From an uncultured Desulfobacterales bacterium (GTDB taxonomy: Bacteria; Desulfobacterota; Desulfobacteria; Desulfobacterales; JAFDCJ01), in the NCBI GenBank assembly GCA_945787595.1, contig CALZJV010000055.1:1-18078 (forward strand): a stretch of DNA of 18,078 nt, written 5' to 3'. The notes under the pieces were generated by a model. It was not told the origin of the DNA and did no database searches. It saw nothing but the letters and a program-made list of their open reading frames with translations. The position numbers were made by a program, and so were the translations under genes. Positions 1 to 5,513 of this stretch are shown here, in pieces. Every line of letters starts with the position of its first letter. The stretch's first letter is position 1.

Positions 1-2
1 CG

Positions 3-99
3 CGAGCGACGCCTATCAAACTCAATTGGCTCATCTCGCAGCCCGATAGGGCGGACGGCCGCAGGCCAAGCGAGCTTCAGCGAGCGGTCCGCCCTATCA
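3..99. repeat. Composite palindromic intergenic repeat (REP/BIME-like)
   Basis: Two arms, GATAGGGCGGAC (45-56) and GTCCGCCCTATC (87-98), are perfect reverse complements over 12 bp and enclose a GC-rich 30-nt loop. A related direct copy, GCGAGCG followed by GCC-TATCA, begins near position 2 and matches GCGAGCGGTCCGCCCTATCA at 80-99 with small gaps. The unit therefore occurs at least three times in alternating orientation. This resembles REP/BIME-type extragenic repeats. It lies downstream of the leucine dehydrogenase gene. No gene is convincing between 1 and 258. Confidence 0.55.
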
Positions 100-106
100 G
101 TAATAT

Positions 107-128
107 TAGATGGAAAATTTTCCATCTA
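107..128. repeat. Perfect 22-bp palindrome
   Basis: The half-site TAGATGGAAAA (107-117) is followed without a spacer by its exact reverse complement TTTTCCATCTA (118-128). A loopless palindrome of this length fits a dimeric DNA-binding protein site better than an intrinsic terminator, which would need a loop and a T-run. It lies about 130 bp beyond the stop of the leucine dehydrogenase gene, between that gene and whatever lies left of the window. Its function is unknown. Confidence 0.5.
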
Positions 129-258
129 TAGTTATATTGTAATCTAAACATGGAAAAACAACCAATCGAATAACTTTTAAGGATCCAATTGCTTGAGAAC
201 TGGAAGACCGACTTCTTTTCCCATCTATTAATATCCCCGTTTCTCACCCGGTACCAAT

Positions 259-1347
259 TCAAAGCTTCAAATCATCCACATACTTTTTGACCTCCGCAAT
301 CTGTCTGATCCTCTCTTCCGCCATGCGGTCGGCGGCCAGATAGGTCGGGATTCGATCGCGGTCGGCAATTTCGAAAACCCGCCCCATGTTCTCATAGATG
401 CGGGATACCTTGGTCCGGCCTCTCTCATGGCTGACACCGCCCACCCCCAGACGGTCGGTATCGTAAATCGTTCCGCCGGCATTGGTGATGTAATCCGGGG
501 CGTAAATCATTCCCTTTTGCTCCAGCACTTCGCCGTGGCGCTCTTCAGCCAGCTGATTATTGGCACTGCCGCAAATGATCTTACATTTCAGCCGATTCAG
601 AGTCTCGTCGTTGATCACTTTGCCCAGGGCGCAGGGACAGAATATATCGCAAGCGACATCATATATGGCCTCCGGTGCTACCTGCTCGACTCCATAGCGG
701 GAAGCTATGTCTGCCGTCTTGGCGGGATCGATATCCGTGACCACCATCTGCGCTCCGGCGGCATGAAGCTGTTCGACAACGTTGTGGCCCACCGCTCCCA
801 GACCCTGGACCGCAATGCGTTTATCTTCAAGGCTGTCGGAGCCGTAAACCCGGTTGCAGCAGGCCTGCATGGCACGAAGCGTTCCCAGGGCCGTCATGGG
901 TGCAATGTCGCCCGCACCGCCCAGATACATCGGCAGGGTCACCACATATTCGGTTTCCATGCGAATGTACTCCATGTCCGTTAAGGTGGTGCCGACATCT
1001 TCGCCCGTGATGTACCGGCCGCCCAGCCGGTTGATAAACTTGCCCAGAGCCCTGAAAACGGGCTCGCGGTCCACTCGCTGGGGATCGCCGATGATCACGG
1101 CTTTGCCGCCGCCCAGGTTCACCCCGGCGGCCGCATACTTGTAGGTCATTCCGCGGGCCAGCCGCAGGGCATCCTCGACGGCCTCCATCTCGCCGGCATA
1201 CTGGTTCCACATGCGGCATCCGCCCGTGGCCGGTCCTAATGTCGTATCATGGATAGCAATGACGGCCCTGAAATCCAGGGCTTTGTCCTGGCAGAAAAAC
1301 AAATTCTCGTAATCGTATTTTGCCATGTAATCGAAAATGGAGTCCAC
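259..1347 (-). CDS. Leucine/valine/phenylalanine dehydrogenase (Glu/Leu/Phe/Val dehydrogenase family)
   Basis: NAD-dependent oxidative deamination of a branched-chain or aromatic L-amino acid to its 2-oxoacid, in the cytosol. Numbered from the chosen start, the N-terminal substrate domain shows HDTTLGPATGG (33-43), GMTYK with Lys70, and the glycine-rich NLGGGK with Lys82; these correspond to the two catalytic lysines of Bacillus leucine dehydrogenase. A Rossmann domain follows (GLGAVG, then VVTDID, whose Asp suits NAD over NADP), and the C-terminal part has APDYITNAGG. The reading frame could start at 1380, but GTG at 1347 is preferred: GGGAG lies 7 nt upstream and the 362-residue product matches the family length of about 365 and aligns with known N-termini. 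It lies 135 bp downstream of the DUF362 gene on the same strand. Amino-acid preference cannot be read from sequence. Confidence 0.93.
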   Translation of the reverse strand: MDSIFDYMAKYDYENLFFCQDKALDFRAVIAIHDTTLGPATGGCRMWNQYAGEMEAVEDALRLARGMTYKYAAAGVNLGGGKAVIIGDPQRVDREPVFRALGKFINRLGGRYITGEDVGTTLTDMEYIRMETEYVVTLPMYLGGAGDIAPMTALGTLRAMQACCNRVYGSDSLEDKRIAVQGLGAVGHNVVEQLHAAGAQMVVTDIDPAKTADIASRYGVEQVAPEAIYDVACDIFCPCALGKVINDETLNRLKCKIICGSANNQLAEERHGEVLEQKGMIYAPDYITNAGGTIYDTDRLGVGGVSHERGRTKVSRIYENMGRVFEIADRDRIPTYLAADRMAEERIRQIAEVKKYVDDLKL

Positions 1348-1460
1348 GTCACACTCCCATCTATTCAAAGAGGTTAGCACTTCATCGCTCGTGTGAAACT
1401 ACAATCGAACGACGGTGCCCGAATCAGTGCAACAACTGATGATTATAACCACTAAACACT

Positions 1461-1510
1461 CGAAAAAAACGAAAAATTATTTTTATTTTCGTGTACTTTC
1501 GTGTTTTTCG
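1461..1510. repeat. Degenerate CGAAAAA/ACACGAAA repeat in inverted arrangement
   Basis: The left part (1461-1476) has two CGAAAAA-type units. The right part (1486-1510), read on the minus strand, has CGAAAAACACGAAAGTACAC and then another CGAAAA unit, so related units occur in opposite orientation around an A/T centre. The right arm is coding: it supplies the last eight residues of the DUF362 protein, and its stop codon lies at the centre of the dyad. The repeat therefore appears to have entered or extended the 3' end of the gene. Confidence 0.5.
1462..1492 (-). terminator. Weak intrinsic terminator candidate after the DUF362 gene
   Basis: On the minus strand ACGAAAA (1492-1486) pairs with TTTTCGT (1475-1469) around a 10-nt A/T loop and is followed directly by six T residues. 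The stem begins inside the last codons of the DUF362 gene. The stem is A/T-rich and so probably weak. It could partly separate the leucine dehydrogenase gene from the oxidoreductase transcript, or it may simply be a by-product of the repeat here. Confidence 0.3.
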
Positions 1511-2685
1511 TCATACATCCGTTTGACCTCGGCCCGGTCGCCGATGATGGCTTTGACTACCAGGGCATTGTTGGGCGGACAGCCTTTGACATGTCGCTCA
1601 GACTTGTCTTCCTGCATGCACAATCCCACAGTGACAACACTTTCCGGCGCCACATCCGCCGGCAGCGGCGCGCCGCCGGTCACGACGGTCACCCCCGGCA
1701 GATACATCAACTGGTCGGCATTGCGCATGTCAATCAGGGCACTCATGACGGTATTGCGACAGCCGGTGCAGGTGGCTTCGTCTTGAATCAACTGAAAACC
1801 TTCGACCTCCACCGGACTGTCTTCCACGGACCTTAGAAAACGGCGCTTCACATTTTCCAGCGGTTCTCCGACCTGGTCGATTTGAGCCGCATCCATTGTT
1901 CCCAGTCCCCGGGCAGCAGCGTTCACCGTAAGCAGAATTTCGCGGGGACTGTAGCCGATCAGTCGGGCACAGGTGGCGTCCACGGCGACCAGGTCTTTGC
2001 CGGCTAAAATCAGATTCATTTCCACCGGTTTGCCGAAAACCGGACCGACCCCCTCCTGGCAGACAATGGCATCCACCACGGTCAGCCGGGGTTTCAGCGC
2101 CGACAGCAGGTCGATCACGCCTTCGAAAAGTCCCTGCTGGTGCATGGCTTTTTTGGCTTTGTCGGTTAACAACCCCTTGAGTTTCTTGATAGCACAGGTC
2201 ATTTCCGTCTGGTCATGGGTTTTCAACTTGGGGACACTGATAATGACATCCGCCTGCTGCACCAACTCCCAGCATTCAACGCTGTCAAAGACCTTGCCGT
2301 TTTCCACAACCATATCCACTTGGGCCTTTTGAGCCTTTAAATCGATGACCTCATAGCCCATCTCGAGCAGGTCCCGATAGCCCGACTGTTGAATGACTTT
2401 GGCCGAATCCACCCCTATCGCCGATGACTCAGCAATCACCGGCCGGGCCCCCATCTCTTTTACAATATCCGCCACCGCGCGCGCCACCTCGGGTATGGTG
2501 ATGCAGCCCGCCTCTCTTTCCACCGGCGGCGCCACCCAGCTGGGGTTTATCAGGACCAGGGCGCCGGGCTTGATGATATCCTGAACACCACCGATCAAAT
2601 CCAGGGCGTCTTCTACCGCCGCCCGAATTTTTTGATATTCCGGTTTGGGGCCGGTCTTAACAATTGATACTTTGGCTTTGCTCAT
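1483..2685 (-). CDS. DUF362 domain protein with C-terminal four-cysteine module
   Basis: A 400-residue cytosolic protein that I recognise as DUF362 (KPGALVLINPSWV near residue 40, VIAESSAIG near 85, SVPKLKTHDQTEMTCAIKK near 150-170, VDAIVCQEG near 205). The molecular function of the family is not established. The C-terminal 100 residues carry C306-x2-C309 and then C356-x12-C369, a set that could hold a zinc ion or an iron-sulfur cluster; it lacks the CxxCxxCxxxC ferredoxin pattern found in some DUF362 proteins. The ATG at 2685 has GGGAGTG 7 nt upstream and lies inside the beta-subunit gene, giving a 29-nt overlap that suggests translational coupling. The position next to beta, and the absence of a gamma subunit, suggest a role with the oxidoreductase such as assembly or electron transfer; this is inference. 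The last eight residues are encoded by a repeat arm. Confidence 0.85.
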   Translation of the reverse strand: MSKAKVSIVKTGPKPEYQKIRAAVEDALDLIGGVQDIIKPGALVLINPSWVAPPVEREAGCITIPEVARAVADIVKEMGARPVIAESSAIGVDSAKVIQQSGYRDLLEMGYEVIDLKAQKAQVDMVVENGKVFDSVECWELVQQADVIISVPKLKTHDQTEMTCAIKKLKGLLTDKAKKAMHQQGLFEGVIDLLSALKPRLTVVDAIVCQEGVGPVFGKPVEMNLILAGKDLVAVDATCARLIGYSPREILLTVNAAARGLGTMDAAQIDQVGEPLENVKRRFLRSVEDSPVEVEGFQLIQDEATCTGCRNTVMSALIDMRNADQLMYLPGVTVVTGGAPLPADVAPESVVTVGLCMQEDKSERHVKGCPPNNALVVKAIIGDRAEVKRMYDEKHESTRK

Positions 2686-3592
2686 TGGTTTTCACTCCCA
2701 TAAGTCCATACTTGGCAATATTACTGTCCGCCATTGCCTGCAGTTTTTGAATTTCGGCTTGTCCGCGGTCATCCTCAAACAGATGGCGGTACCGTTTCTG
2801 ACTTTTTAAATAGTCCGCCACCGGCATTTTTTTCTTAATCCTGCGTACAGCGGTGATTTGCCCGTCCTCCATTTCAAAAAGTGGAACCAGACCGCAATTG
2901 ACGCCTGACCGACCGATTTCCAGGGTTAGATGAGATGGGAAGCTCCAGGCAGACGGACATGGCGTGTCAATCTGAATATAACGTGGACCGTGCAGTGTCA
3001 TCGCCTTTTTTACTTTTTTCTTCAAATCCCGCAGATAAGCAACTGAAGCTGTGGCGACATATGATACGCCGTGGGCGGCCACGATGGCAGGCAAATCTTT
3101 TTTCTTTTCGGTTTTACCGACAGACAGCCTGCCGGCAGGATGCGTGGTGGTGGCCGCACAGGCAGGCGTGGCCCCGCTGCGTTGACCGCCGGTATTCATA
3201 TAAGCACCGTTGTCCGCACAGATATAGAGAACATCGTCGCCGCGTTCCAGCATACCGGAAAGCGCTCCGAATCCGATATCGAAGGTCGCACCGTCACCGC
3301 CGATGGCGACCACACGAGTATCCGCCCGGCCCTGGTGCTTTAAAGCCCCGCAAACGCCTGTGGCAACTGCCGGAGCATTTTCAAATACATGATGAATCCA
3401 TGGCACCCGCCAGGGCGAATAACCATACGGCGAGGTAAACGTTTCCAGGCAGCCGGTGGGCGAAACCACAATTACATTACTGCCGGTGGCTTCCAGGATA
3501 TGCCGCACTGCCAGCGCCATACCGCAGCCGTGGCAGGCGCGGTGTCCGGATACGAACAAAGATTCCGATTTTACATTTTCTTTTACACCCAT
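2657..3592 (-). CDS. porB: 2-oxoacid:ferredoxin oxidoreductase, beta subunit (PorB-type, TPP-binding)
   Basis: Catalytic thiamine-diphosphate subunit of a PFOR/VOR-type enzyme (311 residues) that decarboxylates a 2-oxoacid and forms an acyl-CoA while reducing ferredoxin. CHGCG (C20, C23), PTGC (C48) and the later cysteine in VNCGL are the expected ligands of the beta-subunit [4Fe-4S] cluster. The TPP/Mg signature is GGDG (D100) followed by the ADNGAYMNTGGQRS segment (N128). A strong AAGGAG precedes the ATG. The 3' end overlaps the DUF362 gene by 29 nt. The alpha gene lies 251 bp upstream, an unusually wide gap for subunits that form one active site. Sequence resembles pyruvate-type PorB, but the adjacent leucine dehydrogenase makes a branched-chain or aromatic 2-oxoacid equally possible. 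Confidence 0.93.
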   Translation of the reverse strand: MGVKENVKSESLFVSGHRACHGCGMALAVRHILEATGSNVIVVSPTGCLETFTSPYGYSPWRVPWIHHVFENAPAVATGVCGALKHQGRADTRVVAIGGDGATFDIGFGALSGMLERGDDVLYICADNGAYMNTGGQRSGATPACAATTTHPAGRLSVGKTEKKKDLPAIVAAHGVSYVATASVAYLRDLKKKVKKAMTLHGPRYIQIDTPCPSAWSFPSHLTLEIGRSGVNCGLVPLFEMEDGQITAVRRIKKKMPVADYLKSQKRYRHLFEDDRGQAEIQKLQAMADSNIAKYGLMGVKTNEQSQSINC

Positions 3593-3650
3593 CTGAATCT
3601 CCTTAGGGCTTTATCGGGTTTTATCTAAAAACATGTTGTCAGAAAATGAA

Positions 3651-3792
3651 GGTGTCGGGTGTCAGGTGTCAGGTGTTAAAGTTGCCAAATTCTTATGAAG
3701 CTACTCCAAATTGGCACGGTTTCTTAATGATTAAACTGGCCGTTTTCCAGGCCAGCGGCTGGGCTGAAACCTGACACCCGACACCTGACACC
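3651..3792. repeat. Inverted pair of GGTGTCR heptamer arrays between alpha and beta subunit genes
   Basis: The left array (3651-3677) is four tandem units GGTGTCG, GGTGTCA, GGTGTCA, GGTGTT. The right array (3769-3792) is the reverse complement of the same type, with about three and a half units. Between them are about 90 bp containing a perfect 6-bp stem CTGGCC/GGCCAG (8-nt loop, 3736-3755) and TGCCAA/TTGGCA halves. The two arrays can pair into a long imperfect hairpin in the alpha-beta transcript. The remainder of the 3593-3843 gap has no plausible gene. Confidence 0.75.
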
Positions 3793-3843
3793 TTTTGGAA
3801 GTCGCAATAAAAATGAGATCAAAACCCCAGGTGAGCCCTTAAT

Positions 3844-5034
3844 TCAGGGCAGGAGCGCCGGATTCAAATCGACCCATTCGGATTCGGGCAAAATACGGCC
3901 GGAGCGGTAAATCTCCTCAGCCCGTTCAACCAGCTTGCCGATTGTCTTAATGTTGATTTCCCGGCCCCCGAGACCGGCAATATAATCGATGACGATCGGG
4001 GCATCCGGTCTGCCGTAAAGTTTCGCTTTCAGGTCAAGGCCGACCGCCCCTTCGCTGCCCATGGAAAAATTGGCATCCATAACGGCCACAACCCGGGCGC
4101 CGCGAAGGGCTTGCCGGATCTCTGCGTGGGGAAAAGGCCGGTAGCAGCGGAGTTTGACCAGACCGACTTTCTTACCGTTTTGCCGCAACTCGTCGACCGC
4201 ATCCTTGATCGTGCCGGCAACAGACCCCATGGCCACCAAAACGATATCGGCATGATCGGTCCGGTAGGTTTCGATCAACCCACCATGGTCGCGGCCGGTG
4301 AGGGTCGTCACCTCTGCCAGGATCTCTTTGATTCGCGATTTACCCGCCTCCATGGCCTGGTGGATGGCATACTTGAATTCCATTAGAATATCCGATTCGG
4401 CATAGGAACCCCAGGTTTTGGGATCGGCGGGGTCCAGATAGTGTTGCGGTTGAAACGCAGGCAGAAATTTATCGACAGTTTCCTGCTCCAGGAACTCCAC
4501 GCGTTCATAGGCATGGGTCAACACCCAGCCGTCCATGCACACCATGACAGGCAGCATAATCGCGGGATCTTCGGCAATCTTGAAAGCGGCCAGGTGAATG
4601 TCATAGGCCTCCTGGCAGCTTTCCACATAAAACTGAATCAGCCCCGAGTCTCGCAGGGACATGGTGTCCTGATGATCGACCTGAATATTGATGGGCGCGG
4701 ATATTGAGCGGTTGACGCCGGTGATGACAAAGGGCAGGCGCATACCCGCACAGGCATAAAGTACTTCCGTCATGAGCAGCAGCCCCTGGGATGACGAGGC
4801 CGTATAACTGCGGCTTCCGGCGGCCGAAGCGCCCGCCAGAACACTGGCCGCGGAAAATTCGGATTCGGTGCGAATATATTCCGCGTTCATTTCTCCATCG
4901 GCCACCATGCGGGCCAGGCTCTCCACGATGTGGGTCTGGGGACTGATCGGATAAGCGGAAACGACATGGGGGCGACAGGCTTTGACCGCCAGGGCAACCG
5001 CCTCCGACCCTTCGACGACTTTGACTTCATTCAT
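3844..5034 (-). CDS. porA: 2-oxoacid:ferredoxin oxidoreductase, alpha subunit (PorA-type)
   Basis: A 396-residue alpha subunit that forms the TPP pyrimidine-binding half of the active site with beta. Visible family segments are AYPISPQTHIVE (about 23-34), TESEFSAASVLAGASAAGSR (about 56-75), SSSQGLLLMTEVLYACAGMRLP, and the C-terminal domain with LRCYRPFP followed by a VMDANFSMGSEG segment. Length is normal for the family. The ATG at 5034 is preceded by GGAGGAGAAA within the end of the ferredoxin-subunit gene, and only 3 bp separate the two genes, so they are surely co-transcribed. Downstream a 251-bp gap with an inverted repeat precedes beta. Substrate (pyruvate versus branched-chain 2-oxoacid) is not decided by sequence alone. 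Confidence 0.93.
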   Translation of the reverse strand: MNEVKVVEGSEAVALAVKACRPHVVSAYPISPQTHIVESLARMVADGEMNAEYIRTESEFSAASVLAGASAAGSRSYTASSSQGLLLMTEVLYACAGMRLPFVITGVNRSISAPINIQVDHQDTMSLRDSGLIQFYVESCQEAYDIHLAAFKIAEDPAIMLPVMVCMDGWVLTHAYERVEFLEQETVDKFLPAFQPQHYLDPADPKTWGSYAESDILMEFKYAIHQAMEAGKSRIKEILAEVTTLTGRDHGGLIETYRTDHADIVLVAMGSVAGTIKDAVDELRQNGKKVGLVKLRCYRPFPHAEIRQALRGARVVAVMDANFSMGSEGAVGLDLKAKLYGRPDAPIVIDYIAGLGGREINIKTIGKLVERAEEIYRSGRILPESEWVDLNPALLP

Positions 5035-5037
5035 GGT

Positions 5038-5295
5038 TTATTTCTCCTCCGGTACCATTTTGATTGCATCCGCCGTGCATTCATGGGCGCAAATACCGCA
5101 GCCCTTGCAGAAATCGTAGTCGATTTCATATTGCTCGTCTTTGACCTTGACGGCATCATCCGGGCAAACATCCCGGCAGACGTCGCATCTTTTACACAAT
5201 TCCGGATCGATGACGGGCCGCTGATCGCGCCAGTTGCCTGTTTTATAATCCAAAGAGGTGCCGCCTTTGACGACGGCTCCCGGAGTGATTTTCAT
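5038..5295 (-). CDS. porD: 2-oxoacid:ferredoxin oxidoreductase, delta subunit (2x[4Fe-4S] ferredoxin type)
   Basis: An 85-residue electron-transfer subunit that carries electrons from the active-site subunits to external ferredoxin. Two complete cluster motifs are present: C34-x2-C37-x2-C40-x3-C44-P and C63-x2-C66-x2-C69-x3-C73. The second ends in Cys-Thr rather than the usual Cys-Pro. The N-terminal GNWRDQRPVIDPELC stretch is typical of PorD/VorD. The ATG has a near-perfect AAAGGAGG 4 nt upstream. It is the first gene of the minus-strand operon, and no gamma-subunit gene fits between it and the divergent gene starting at 5514. Confidence 0.92.
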   Translation of the reverse strand: MKITPGAVVKGGTSLDYKTGNWRDQRPVIDPELCKRCDVCRDVCPDDAVKVKDEQYEIDYDFCKGCGICAHECTADAIKMVPEEK

Positions 5296-5405
5296 GATGC
5301 CTCCTTTAGGAATTGACGACCGCTTTCCCGAACGATCTACCCGTTCTTTTCTCCCAGCTGGCCGGGATACCCTAAAATACTGCGGGCTTCAACGACCAAG
5401 AACTT

Positions 5406-5434
5406 TTTATGCATAATCGCGGATCAAAAGTCAA
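5406..5434 (-). promoter_or_regulatory. Sigma70-type promoter candidate for the oxidoreductase operon
   Basis: On the minus strand TTGACT (5434-5429) and CATAAA (5411-5406) are separated by 17 bp. This predicts a start near 5398 and a leader of about 100 nt before the ferredoxin-subunit gene. The -35 is strong and the -10 is moderate (4 of 6). The leader contains a small GAACG/CGTTC hairpin (5330-5346). No repressor operator is obvious. Confidence 0.4.
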
Positions 5435-5513
5435 CTTTTCTCTTTTAAAAAAAGAATTTGCCTTTGTTCCATAATGAGTGATAAGCACCAATTTGCAAGG
5501 GAGGCAATGACAC

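Noticed and set aside
1..34. Possible start of a minus-strand gene leaving the window (ATG at 34, product beginning MSQLSLIGVAR)
   Set aside because: Only 11 codons are visible, it overlaps the repeat unit and there is no convincing ribosome site.
77..262. Open frame of 61 codons on the minus strand after the leucine dehydrogenase gene
   Set aside because: It runs through the palindromic repeats, has no ribosome site, and its product (rich in Trp, Tyr, Phe, Asn) resembles translated A/T-rich non-coding DNA.
427..984. 185-codon plus-strand open frame opposite the leucine dehydrogenase gene
   Set aside because: It is an antisense shadow; the minus-strand frame has full family motifs.
827..1219. 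130-codon minus-strand open frame inside the leucine dehydrogenase gene
   Set aside because: It is an out-of-frame shadow with Arg/Gly/Pro-rich product and no family features.
2935..3438. 167-codon plus-strand open frame opposite the beta subunit gene
   Set aside because: It is an antisense shadow with biased Arg/His composition; the minus-strand TPP enzyme is clear.
5296..5513. Hidden gamma-subunit gene upstream of the ferredoxin subunit
   Set aside because: The gap is 218 bp, too short for a subunit of about 180 residues, and no frame in it encodes gamma-subunit motifs.
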